From Methanobrevibacter ruminantium (lineage in GTDB: Archaea; Methanobacteriota; Methanobacteria; Methanobacteriales; Methanobacteriaceae): DNA of 64,000 nucleotides. The notes beneath the pieces are model-generated. The model was not told where the DNA came from and made no database searches. It saw only the letters and a list, made by a program, of their open reading frames with translations. Shown here one piece after another: positions 55,674 to 63,818 of the stretch. The stretch covers positions 62,001-126,000 of the forward strand of contig SFKZ01000001.1 of NCBI GenBank assembly GCA_004553595.1. The letters are read 5' to 3'. The stretch's first letter is position 1, and every line of letters begins with the position of its first letter. Position numbers and translations under genes: made by a program.

Positions 55674-55703
55674 TATTTTGTTTTGGAGGACTGGAACAAA
55701 ATA
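55674..55703 (+). promoter_or_regulatory. Leader hairpin upstream of srp54
   Basis: TATTTTGTT (55674-55682) and AACAAAATA (55695-55703) form a perfect 9-bp stem with a 12-base loop that displays a GGAGGA sequence. TATA-like elements at about 55628-55650 would place it near the 5' end of the srp54 transcript. Function is inferred only. Confidence 0.4.
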
Positions 55704-55761
55704 GTGATTTAAAAAAATATAATTATTTCAATCCATTATCAAAAAATATCGGAGAGATATT

Positions 55762-57102
55762 ATGTCAATGTTAGGAAGTTTAGGAGAAAACCTTACAAAC
55801 ACCATGAAAAAATTGGCTGGAATGAGTGTTATTGACAAAAAGGTTGTAAAGGAAGTAGTCAAAGATATTCAAAGAGCTTTAATCCAATCAGACGTAAACA
55901 TCCAGCTTGTATTAAAATTATCCAAAACAATCGAAGACCGTGCACTTAATGAAGAGCCACCAAAAGGAATTACCCCAAGGGAACATGTAATTACAATTAT
56001 CTATGAAGAAATGGTTAATTTGCTCGGCAGTGAAGCTAAAGAGCTTGAAGTCAATAAAAAACCATTCAAAATATTGTTCTTAGGATTGCAAGGTAGTGGT
56101 AAAACTACCACCATCGGTAAATTATGCAAATACTTGCAAAGAAAAGGTTTCTCTCCAGCAGTCGTTTGTACAGACACATGGAGACCTGCAGCATATGAAC
56201 AGTTAAAGCAACTTACTGAAGATATGCAAATCCAACTTTACGGTGACCCTAACAATAAGGATGCATTAGACCTTGCAGAAAAGGGTTTAAAACAGTTCAA
56301 GAATCAAAAGATCATTATTTTCGATACTGCAGGTAGGCATAAGAACGAAGAGGATTTAATTGAGGAAATGAACAAGTTGGATAAGATCATTGAACCTGAT
56401 GAATCCATTCTCGTTATTGACGGTACTATAGGTCAACAGGCAGGAGAGCAAGCTAAAGCATTCTCACAAGCAACCGATATCGGTTCCATAATCATTTCAA
56501 AATTAGATGGTACTGCTAAAGGGGGAGGTGCTCTCTCTGCAGTAGCTGAAACCGGTGCACCAATCAAGTTCATTGGTACTGGTGAAAGAATCGATGAGTT
56601 TGAGGCATTCGACCCTGAGAGATTCATTTCAAGATTATTAGGTATGGGAGATATCAGAAGCCTTATCGAAAAGGCTGAAGAGGTTATTGATGAAGATGTC
56701 GCTACTAAAACCATGAACAATATGATTAGCGGAAAGTTCACACTTATGGACATGCAAAACCAGTTTGAGATGATGAACAGCATGGGTCCTATGCAACAGG
56801 TCATGAATATGATTCCAGGTTTAGGAGGCAAGATTCCTAAAGAGGCAAGTCAAATGACTGAAGACAAGATCAATGAGTTCAAGATAATCATGTCTTCAAT
56901 GACTGAAGAGGAAATGCTCAACCCTAAAATAATCAAGACTTCCCGTATTACAAGAATCGCAAGAGGTTCTGGTGTAGACGAGAACAGCGTAAAGGAATTA
57001 TTAAGATACTATAACAATACTAAAAAAGCCATGAAAGGTATTGGACGTAGAGGAATGGGCGGAGGAGCCATGAATAGACTCATGGGTCAATTCATGAAAT
57101 AA
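55762..57102 (+). CDS. srp54: Signal recognition particle 54 kDa protein
   Basis: SRP54 of 446 residues: N domain, then G domain with FLGLQGSGKTTTIGKL, DTWRPAAYEQL, DTAGRHKNEEDL, DGTIGQQAGEQA, SKLDGTAKGGGAL and GTGERIDEFEAFDP. The methionine-rich M domain (NQFEMMNSMGPMQQVMNMIP) binds SRP RNA and signal peptides. It directs membrane and secreted proteins to the Sec translocon. CGGAGAG precedes ATG. It starts the rightward core cluster. Confidence 0.97.
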   Translation: MSMLGSLGENLTNTMKKLAGMSVIDKKVVKEVVKDIQRALIQSDVNIQLVLKLSKTIEDRALNEEPPKGITPREHVITIIYEEMVNLLGSEAKELEVNKKPFKILFLGLQGSGKTTTIGKLCKYLQRKGFSPAVVCTDTWRPAAYEQLKQLTEDMQIQLYGDPNNKDALDLAEKGLKQFKNQKIIIFDTAGRHKNEEDLIEEMNKLDKIIEPDESILVIDGTIGQQAGEQAKAFSQATDIGSIIISKLDGTAKGGGALSAVAETGAPIKFIGTGERIDEFEAFDPERFISRLLGMGDIRSLIEKAEEVIDEDVATKTMNNMISGKFTLMDMQNQFEMMNSMGPMQQVMNMIPGLGGKIPKEASQMTEDKINEFKIIMSSMTEEEMLNPKIIKTSRITRIARGSGVDENSVKELLRYYNNTKKAMKGIGRRGMGGGAMNRLMGQFMK

Positions 57103-57166
57103 ATATTCCAAACCCCAAACTAAACTACTTTTATTTTTATATTCATTTTTTAAAAGAGAGATTTTA

Positions 57167-58411
57167 ATGAATCAAGAAACATTGGATAAGGCACAGGAAT
57201 TAATTGATTATACAGATGGAAAAATCTGCAATCATTGTCTCGGACGTAAATTTTCAGACTGTGTGGAAGGAAATGGCAATGAGGATAGAGGGATTAAAAT
57301 TAGAGAATCCCTAAATTTGGAAGCTTACGATGGAGAATGTGAAATATGCCACAATATCTTCAATTATATTGAAAACGATGTTCTTGATTTAGTAAATGAA
57401 AAAATAGAACTCTTGAAAGTTGAATTTGACACATTTGTTGTTGGCTGTAAATTGCCTAAGGAAATAGTGGAAAAGGACCAGGAAATCAGCGATGAACTTG
57501 ATTTTGATGTTGAAATAATCAAAAAGGAAGTCAATAGGGAAATCGGCAAATTGCTTGAAGCAAATCTCGAGCAGAATGTTGACTTTGATGGTGAAGATGT
57601 GTTGGTGATGGCTGATTTTAGAAGAATCCTAAAGGAAGATATGGAAAATCCAGTGAAAGTCCGACTTCAAATCAACCCTATTTTCATTGAAGGAAGATAT
57701 AGAAAGCTTGTCAGAGGCATTCCTCAAACCAAATGGCCATGCACTAAATGTAAGGGAAGAGGCTGTGAAGAGTGCAATTTCACAGGAAAGCAATACCCTG
57801 AATCAGTGGAAGAGCTCTTATCCGAAACTGTCTTAAAGCACACAAATGGATACGAAGCCAAGTTCCACGGTGCTGGAAGAGAGGACATTGACGTTAGAAT
57901 GCTAGGTACTGGCAGGCCGTTTGTACTTGAAATCAAGGAGCCAAAGGTTAGAAAAATAGACCTTGAAAAGATATCTGAAGAGGTTGCTGAAGTCGCTGAA
58001 GGGAAAACCGAATACTTGAATCTCAAGTTCTCCGAAAGGAAAAGAAAAGCGGAAATTAAAGTATCCTCACCAGACACCTATAAGGTTTATAGAGCATTGG
58101 TCAAATGCGAAGATGACATCAAGGAAGAGGACTTGGAAAAGCTACAATCACTTCATATGATTCAACAAAGAACTCCGATAAGAGTTTCCCATAGAAGGGC
58201 AGACAAGATTAGAGAAAAGGAAGTCAAAAACATTGAAGTTAAGTTCATTGATTCAAAAACCTTTGAAATGATCATTAAAACAGAAGGTGGATTGTATATC
58301 AAGGAGCTTATCTCAAGTGATGAGGGAAGGTCCAATCCTAGCGTGACTGAAGTTCTTGGCACACAGGCAATATGTGCAGAATTGGATGTGATCGAAGTTG
58401 GAATCAAATGA
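57167..58411 (+). CDS. pus10: tRNA pseudouridine(54/55) synthase Pus10
   Basis: The 414-residue protein has an N-terminal zinc region (CNHCLGRKF, CEICHNIF) with a THUMP-like part, then PCTKCKGRGCEECNFTGKQYPESVEELL and FHGAGREDIDVRMLGTGRPFVLE, where Asp in GREDIDVRM is catalytic. It makes pseudouridine at positions 54 and 55 of archaeal tRNAs, replacing bacterial TruB. AGAGAG precedes ATG. Together with TruD at 29079 the window holds two of the tRNA pseudouridine synthases. Confidence 0.94.
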   Translation: MNQETLDKAQELIDYTDGKICNHCLGRKFSDCVEGNGNEDRGIKIRESLNLEAYDGECEICHNIFNYIENDVLDLVNEKIELLKVEFDTFVVGCKLPKEIVEKDQEISDELDFDVEIIKKEVNREIGKLLEANLEQNVDFDGEDVLVMADFRRILKEDMENPVKVRLQINPIFIEGRYRKLVRGIPQTKWPCTKCKGRGCEECNFTGKQYPESVEELLSETVLKHTNGYEAKFHGAGREDIDVRMLGTGRPFVLEIKEPKVRKIDLEKISEEVAEVAEGKTEYLNLKFSERKRKAEIKVSSPDTYKVYRALVKCEDDIKEEDLEKLQSLHMIQQRTPIRVSHRRADKIREKEVKNIEVKFIDSKTFEMIIKTEGGLYIKELISSDEGRSNPSVTEVLGTQAICAELDVIEVGIK

Positions 58412-58639
58412 TTCCAATTTTAAAATTAAAAACTATTTTTTAAAAATTTAAAAATAATTAAAAAAATCTTATAAAAACATAAACTTTATTAATATCTTAA
58501 AATATATAGTTTATTACTATCAAAAATAGAAGATTGGATTATTGCTGAAATCCAGTCACTAAAATTTTATGATATTTTATAATATTTTTGATATTTTTTT
58601 CTTTCAATATATAAAATTTAGATATGTCTTAATCAATTA

Positions 58640-58789
58640 AACCTACGGTTAGGGCTAAGTCTAAATAGAATTTATATATTGGCTTTTACATGAATAGCTA
58701 AACCGAAGGGCTTAAGCTATGGTATTCAACTTAAATATCGTACTGGGCTACTAGCTATTTAAAAAGATATAAAATGATGGGTTTTATAT
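58640..58789 (+). ncRNA. Candidate structured leader RNA before rpl21e
   Basis: Between pus10 and rpl21e (gap 58412-58829) lies a GC-richer, foldable stretch. AATAGCTA (58693-58700) pairs with TAGCTATT (58752-58759). Inside, a second stem ATGGTATT/AATATCGT has a CAACTTA loop. A third hairpin, ATATAAAA (58767-58774) with TTTTATAT (58782-58789), is followed by TTTT, which looks like a terminator, 40 bases before the L21e start. A TATA box TTTATATA lies at 58671-58678 and another at about 58609. No known family is recognised; a ribosomal-protein leader or small RNA is possible. Confidence 0.45.
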
Positions 58790-58829
58790 TTTTACCACAA
58801 AATTAATTAAATATTAAAGAGGTATAAAA

Positions 58830-59120
58830 ATGCAAAGATCCAGAGGATTTAAAAGTAGAAGTAGAAAAAAATTGACCAAAAGAGTAAGACCTGGTCGTGC
58901 AAATCCAATTACCAGAAGAATTCAACAATTCGAAAATGGTGATATGGTACACATTATCATCGACCCAAGTATCCAAAAAGGCCAACCTCATTCCAGATTC
59001 CATGGAAAAACCGCTAAAGTAGTGGACAAAAAAGGTAAAGCTTACATACTTGCATTAAAAGATGGTAATAAAGCAAAAGAATTAATCGTTACTCCAGAAC
59101 ACTTAAAATTACAAGAGTGA
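58830..59120 (+). CDS. rpl21e: 50S ribosomal protein L21e
   Basis: A 96-residue basic protein with RSRGFKSRSRKKLTKRVRPG, then DMVHIIIDPSIQKGQPHSRFHG (only part quoted: DPSIQKGQPHSRFHGKTA) and AYILALKDGNKAKELIVTPEHL, all L21e (eL21) signatures. GAGG precedes ATG by six bases. Its stop overlaps the start of rpoF, so the two are coupled. The structured leader lies directly upstream. Confidence 0.96.
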   Translation: MQRSRGFKSRSRKKLTKRVRPGRANPITRRIQQFENGDMVHIIIDPSIQKGQPHSRFHGKTAKVVDKKGKAYILALKDGNKAKELIVTPEHLKLQE

Positions 59121-59125
59121 GTACA

Positions 59126-59476
59126 ATGATTGGGAAAAAAACATTAGAAACAGAACCAATACCTGCAGCTAAAGTGAAAGAAATTCTTGAAGAGTTTTCA
59201 GAAAAACATGAACTTAGTTATGAACAAAATTTAACTTTAGCTCATGTAACTAATCTAAATAAACTTTCCCTTGAAGATACTGAAAAATTAATCGAAGAAC
59301 TTGAAGCTTACGTCGACCACAAGCAAGCTGTTCGTATAGCAGACATTGTGCCAAGAGACATGGCGGACTTAAGATTAATTTTCGCAAAAGAAAGAAATGC
59401 CCCTTCAAACGATGAAATGAAGGAAATTCTTGAAATTTTAGAAAAATATGATATTGAAGAAGATTTATTCTTATAA
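59126..59476 (+). CDS. rpoF: RNA polymerase subunit F (Rpo4/Rpb4)
   Basis: A 116-residue helical protein: IGKKTLETEPIPAAKVKEIL, then LAHVTNLNKLSLEDTEKLIEEL and IADIVPRDMADLRLIFAKERN, with the HRDC-like fold of Rpb4. It forms the polymerase stalk with Rpo7. The ATG at 59126 fits the GAGTGAG site better than the GTG at 59117. The gene order L21e-rpoF-DUF655-ksgA is conserved in euryarchaea. Confidence 0.94.
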   Translation: MIGKKTLETEPIPAAKVKEILEEFSEKHELSYEQNLTLAHVTNLNKLSLEDTEKLIEELEAYVDHKQAVRIADIVPRDMADLRLIFAKERNAPSNDEMKEILEILEKYDIEEDLFL

Positions 59477-59894
59477 ATCTCTTTAAATCAAATTATTTTT
59501 CTATTTTTATTCTTCAATGCAGAGATTACTTTTTAACAATTTTTACTACTCTTAGCTATTTCTTATTTTTATTAGAAAATACAATTTCACTATTTTTTAA
59601 ATATTTTTTTAAATTTCTTAATTTTTTTAGATTTTACTAATTAATTTACTAATTATTTTACTAATTTCATTTTTTTAAAATTCACATTAAACTTCACTTA
59701 ATTTTGCTATTTTTAACAAAAAAGAATAAAATTATAAATATTAATAAGATTAAAATATACTAATATTATATTAAAAAATTAAATAATAATTTAAAAAAAT
59801 AAATTATTACAAAAAATTAATCGTAAGGAATTAGCAAAATAAAAAGAAGATTTGCTAGAACTAATAAACATTAAAATTAAAATGAGGTGAAAAT
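59477..59894. other. Non-coding AT-rich spacer with promoter of DUF655 gene
   Basis: A 418-base spacer of T-rich then A-rich sequence. The T-rich part after rpoF (59484-59700) may end transcription. TATA-like motifs lie at about 59735-59770. I see no coding frame or stable repeat. Confidence 0.4.
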
Positions 59895-60632
59895 ATGGAT
59901 AATCCAAACATTGATAATCCGAATCCAAAAAAAGAGGAGTACGTAATTATTTTAGATTATCTTAAATTTGGGTATGTAAATCCAGAAAGACCAACTGCTC
60001 ATGGCAAACCTATTGCACAAGCTATTGGAGTAGACAAATTCACATTAATCGAAGTTACCCCTAAAGAAGGTGTTGATTTAGATATTCATGACAAAGTCTA
60101 TATAGGATCTGGAAAAAGAGATAAAGTGAACAGAGTAAAAGGATTATTAGACTTTGAAAACTTAACTGCAACCAGTAGAATCGAATTGGAATATGCAATT
60201 AAGGAAATCATTTTGGCTCATGAAGACATTTATGTAAAATTCTTCAATGAAATCGATTCACTTAACATTAAAATGCATAAATTGGAGCTAATCCCAGGTA
60301 TTGGTAAAAAGCACACTCAAATGATTTTGGAAGAGCGTAAAAAAGAGCCTTTCAAAAGCTTTGAAGACTTGAAGGAAAGAGTCCCTCTCCTTGGAGAACC
60401 TGTGGATATGCTTGCAAAAAGAGTCAGATTAGAACTTGATACAACTACCGTCAAAAGAGGTAAAAACAAGTATTACATCTTTACCCAAGTTCCTTCTAGA
60501 CACCCTTCCAACAGAAAGAAAAAATTCAACAAAGGCAGAGGAAGAGGTAGAAACAATAGGAACAAAGGTAGAAAACCAAATAACAGAGGCAAAAAACCTC
60601 AAAACAAACCAAATTCCGAAAACAAGGAATAA
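59895..60632 (+). CDS. DUF655 domain nucleic-acid-binding protein
   Basis: The 245-residue protein holds the DUF655 N-terminal beta domain (YVIILDYLKFGYVN, IAQAIGVDKFTLIEVTPK) and helix-hairpin-helix motif LELIPGIGKKHTQMILEERK around residues 131-150. It ends in a long basic tail (about 200-245, rich in Lys, Arg, Asn; PSRHPSNRKKKFNKGRGRGR). It likely binds RNA or DNA. The position between rpoF and ksgA suggests a ribosome or transcription role; the exact function is unknown. GAGGTG precedes ATG. Confidence 0.9.
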   Translation: MDNPNIDNPNPKKEEYVIILDYLKFGYVNPERPTAHGKPIAQAIGVDKFTLIEVTPKEGVDLDIHDKVYIGSGKRDKVNRVKGLLDFENLTATSRIELEYAIKEIILAHEDIYVKFFNEIDSLNIKMHKLELIPGIGKKHTQMILEERKKEPFKSFEDLKERVPLLGEPVDMLAKRVRLELDTTTVKRGKNKYYIFTQVPSRHPSNRKKKFNKGRGRGRNNRNKGRKPNNRGKKPQNKPNSENKE

Positions 60633-60764
60633 AATTCCTGAGTGAAACTCTAAAAAGAGTTGAACTCATTTTTCTATTTTTTTAATTTTTTATTTTTTTA
60701 AAATGTAATCATCAATGATTTTCATATGATAAACTACTATTTTAATGGCTAAAAAGGTGATTAG

Positions 60765-61634
60765 TTGACTGAAAGAATATCCTTAGCTAAAGAGACTAAA
60801 CAAATATTGCAGGAAAATGGGATTATCTTAAATAAGAATTTAGGTCAGAATTACCTTATAGATGACTTCAAAAGAAAGAAAATCATTGAATATGCAAAGC
60901 TTACAAAAGAGGATACTGTACTTGAAATTGGTCCAGGTATCGGAACCTTGACAATTGAACTTGCAAAGAAAGCAGGAAAAGTAATAGCTATAGAGCAAGA
61001 CACCGCTATTTTTAACATATTAAAGAAACGTTTGGAAAAAGAGAAAATCGATAATGTGGAACTTATCAACGGCGATGCAGTTAAGGTAGATTTCCCAGAA
61101 TTCAATAAAATCGTTTCAAACCTTCCTTATCAAATATCATCCCCTATAAGCTTTAAATTCCTGGAACATGAATTTGACCTTGCAATTCTAATGTATCAGA
61201 AAGAATTTGCAGATAGGATGAATGGAAAAGTGGGAACAAAGCAATATTCCAGACTTTCTGCCATGCTATACTTTAAAGCGAATGTCAAGTTCCTAACAAA
61301 AGTTTCACCGGAATCATTCATACCATCCCCTAAGGTAGACTCTTCTGTTGTGGAATTAAAGCGAAAAGAAAATAAAATAGCAGATGATGACTTTAAGGTC
61401 TATTCAAAAGTCGTTAAGGCATTATTCCAACATAGAAACAAAAAGGCACGGAATGCATTAATTGATTCAAGACATATAATTGGCTTTAAAGACAAAAAGC
61501 AATTGAAATCTATCTTAAACGATTTGGAAGATGAAAATCCAAGAATCAAGGAATTGTTATTAGAAAGAACAATTAATCTATCTCCAAAAAGCATTATGGA
61601 ACTATCTATCTTATTAAAAGATCATATTGACTAA
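60765..61634 (+). CDS. rsmA: 16S rRNA dimethyladenosine transferase KsgA
   Basis: A 289-residue Dim1/KsgA: LNKNLGQNYLIDDFKRKK, motif I VLEIGPGIGTLTIELAKKA, then AIEQDTAIF and the catalytic IVSNLPYQISSPISFKFL. It dimethylates two adjacent adenosines near the 3' end of 16S rRNA. TTG is the start, four bases after AAGGTGA. Next to DUF655 and HemK2, as usual. Confidence 0.95.
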   Translation: MTERISLAKETKQILQENGIILNKNLGQNYLIDDFKRKKIIEYAKLTKEDTVLEIGPGIGTLTIELAKKAGKVIAIEQDTAIFNILKKRLEKEKIDNVELINGDAVKVDFPEFNKIVSNLPYQISSPISFKFLEHEFDLAILMYQKEFADRMNGKVGTKQYSRLSAMLYFKANVKFLTKVSPESFIPSPKVDSSVVELKRKENKIADDDFKVYSKVVKALFQHRNKKARNALIDSRHIIGFKDKKQLKSILNDLEDENPRIKELLLERTINLSPKSIMELSILLKDHID

Positions 61635-61683
61635 GGGCATGAATGAAAATTCAAAATGCTAAAAACCTAATTGAGGATTATTT

Positions 61684-62274
61684 ATGAGAATGGGAAAATT
61701 TGAAATAGAAACTGATGATTTGGTTTACATCCCTTCAGATGACACTTTCCTTTTGGCTGAAAATCTTGAAATAAAAGAAGGGCAGAGCGTACTTGAAATT
61801 GGTACAGGATCAGGCCTTGTTTCAATGTATGCAAGCCTATTAACCGATGATGTTACAGCAACTGACATCAACTACAATGCCCTTGAACTTGCAGAGAAAA
61901 ATTTCAAGCTCAACAATATCAACACCATAAAACTTGAGTTCGGTGATCTCTTTGAGCCTGTAAAAGATAAGAAATTTGATGTTATACTATTTAATACTCC
62001 ATATCTCCCTACCGATTCAGATGACATTATCAATGACGATTTAAATTATGCATTTGACGGTGGATTAGATGGAAGGAAAGTCATTGACAGGTTCATTAAT
62101 GAAGTCTCCAATCATTTAAATGATAAAGGAATTGTGCAGATAATTCAATCATCATTATCTGACAATAACAGGACATTGGATATGTTTGATAGGAATGGAT
62201 TCGTTGCAGAAATAGCTGAAAGCGAGAAGTTCTTCTTTGAAGAGATTGTCTTGATAAACGCATATAAAATCTAA
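61684..62274 (+). CDS. HemK2/Mtq2-family protein methyltransferase
   Basis: The 196-residue SAM enzyme has SVLEIGTGSGLVSMYAS (motif I), VTATDINYNALELAEKN and the catalytic motif NTPYLP, a variant of NPPY, which in HemK-like enzymes methylates glutamine of GGQ in release factors. Short, without the N-terminal helical domain of bacterial PrmC, so it resembles eukaryotic HemK2 (MTQ2), which works on aRF1/eRF1. AGGAT precedes ATG after KsgA's stop by 49 bases. Confidence 0.85.
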   Translation: MRMGKFEIETDDLVYIPSDDTFLLAENLEIKEGQSVLEIGTGSGLVSMYASLLTDDVTATDINYNALELAEKNFKLNNINTIKLEFGDLFEPVKDKKFDVILFNTPYLPTDSDDIINDDLNYAFDGGLDGRKVIDRFINEVSNHLNDKGIVQIIQSSLSDNNRTLDMFDRNGFVAEIAESEKFFFEEIVLINAYKI

Positions 62275-62302
62275 ACATTAAAATCAAAATTCTAATGATA
62301 AA

Positions 62303-62917
62303 ATGAATTCTGAAAACACCAATACAAGACCACAGTTAACAAAAGACCTAAAAAGTGAAGACTTTAAGGAATACTATTTTTTAAAAAAGGAATTAAAAGA
62401 TTTTTGTAAAAAAGAGGGGTTAAAGGTTAGCGGAAGTAAAAATCAATTAGAAGAAAGGATTATTTACTATCTCGATACTGGGAAATCCTTAGATAATTCA
62501 AGATCTATCAAAAATAAAAATAATTATTCCAAATCTAATTCAAACAAAGCCACCACTTCTGAAGAAATCACATTGGATTCCATTTTAGGTGAAAACTTCA
62601 AATGCAGTGAAGATAAAAGAGAATTCTTTGAAAAAGAAATAGGAGAAGGATTCAAATTTAAGGTAAAGTTCCAAAAATGGTTAAAGACAAATCCGGATAA
62701 TACATATCAGGATGCAATCAATGCTTATCATGAACTACAAAACTCAAATGAGAAAACCAAAATAGACAAGCAATTCCAATACAATCAATACATACGTGAT
62801 TTTTTCGACGATAATGATGATAAAACATTAAATGATGCCATAAAATGTTGGAAATATAAAAAAAGCATTAAAGGACACAATAAATATGAAAAATCTGATT
62901 TAGATATATTAAACTAA
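62303..62917 (+). CDS. SAP-domain protein (DUF6434-like)
   Basis: The 204-residue protein has an N-terminal SAP-like motif (about residues 10-55): SEDFKEYYFLKKELKDFCKK with EGLKVSGSKNQLEERIIYYLD, typical of DNA-binding SAP helices. The C-terminal part (about 85-200) is helical with aromatic residues (FKVKFQKWLKTNPDNTYQD), as in DUF6434 proteins. The function is unknown; DNA binding is likely. It is separate from the upstream methyltransferase by 28 bases and could be cotranscribed. Confidence 0.75.
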   Translation: MNSENTNTRPQLTKDLKSEDFKEYYFLKKELKDFCKKEGLKVSGSKNQLEERIIYYLDTGKSLDNSRSIKNKNNYSKSNSNKATTSEEITLDSILGENFKCSEDKREFFEKEIGEGFKFKVKFQKWLKTNPDNTYQDAINAYHELQNSNEKTKIDKQFQYNQYIRDFFDDNDDKTLNDAIKCWKYKKSIKGHNKYEKSDLDILN

Positions 62918-63023
62918 ACATAATTGTATATATTAAATTAATTAAGAAAATATTTAAAAATTTAAAAATCCTATTTAATCATATAATCTAGCAAAATTAA
63001 TCAAAATTGGAGATGGATGATTT

Positions 63024-63752
63024 ATGAATTTAGAGGAGAAAAATTCAAGAGAAATAGAAGACTTTCTTAAATCAAAAGGTGCAGAAGTAGTTGGTTTTGC
63101 TAGTTTAGAAGGTATAAGAAACGTTCCAAAGGAGTATCCAAACAGCATTTTAATAGGTATCCCAATAGAAAAGGAAGCATTGAAAACCATTTATACCGAT
63201 GACCAGTCCACATATGTTGAAGCCATGAAAAGTTTGGCATTGAAACTGAATGACATAGTTCTTGAAGGTGAAGATTACATTAAGGAAAACATGAATTACA
63301 ATGCATTGGCAATGTCACGTGAAAGGATTGCTAAGGATTTTGAGGGTTTGGCAAGCAAAATCCCTCATAAGACAACAGGTACAAGATCTGGACTTGGCTG
63401 GATAGGAAGATGTGCATTGCTCATCAGCCCAACTTATGGGGCAGCACTTAGATTATCCACAATTCTTACTGACATGCCTATAAAAGTAGGCACCCCAATA
63501 GATGATTCATTATGTGATGACTGTACAGATTGCCAAGACGTTTGTCCGGTTGATGCAATACATGAAGTTAAATGGGACTCCAGAAAAGAAAGGGAAGAGT
63601 ACTTCGATGCAGAAAAATGCTTTGAATTCATAAAGAAGGAAATGCAAAGAACTCATGGAAAGAGCTTATGTGCAAAATGTGGTCTGGCTTGCCCTTACAC
63701 TAAAGAATACTTAGGAATAGAAACCGACAGGGATTTAATTAAGGAAATATGA
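63024..63752 (+). CDS. QueG-like [4Fe-4S] protein (epoxyqueuosine reductase-related)
   Basis: The 242-residue protein has a cobalamin-reductase-like N-terminal domain and two [4Fe-4S] motifs: CDDCTDCQDVCP (around 165) and CAKCGLACPYT (around 216). The signature ARERIAKDFEG/RTGLGWIG is present as SRERIAKDFEGLAS and TGTRSGLGWIGRCALL. Typical QueG has 300-380 residues with a HEAT domain, which is missing, so it may be an archaeal electron-transfer relative. GGAGATGG precedes ATG. Confidence 0.75.
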   Translation: MNLEEKNSREIEDFLKSKGAEVVGFASLEGIRNVPKEYPNSILIGIPIEKEALKTIYTDDQSTYVEAMKSLALKLNDIVLEGEDYIKENMNYNALAMSRERIAKDFEGLASKIPHKTTGTRSGLGWIGRCALLISPTYGAALRLSTILTDMPIKVGTPIDDSLCDDCTDCQDVCPVDAIHEVKWDSRKEREEYFDAEKCFEFIKKEMQRTHGKSLCAKCGLACPYTKEYLGIETDRDLIKEI

Positions 63753-63818
63753 TTTAAAATCTAATTAATTTTAATTTGCTTCTTTGAATAGGCGTTATAG
63801 GGGGTTTTGCTATTTTTA

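Noticed and set aside
58640..58789. Leader region before rpl21e as RNase P RNA, SRP RNA or a tRNA
   Set aside because: It is too short, lacks the conserved cores of RNase P and SRP RNA, and does not fold into a cloverleaf.
63024..63752. QueG gene truncated by a frameshift
   Set aside because: The frame ends cleanly after the second cluster motif and no HEAT-like sequence follows in any frame, so the short form appears natural.
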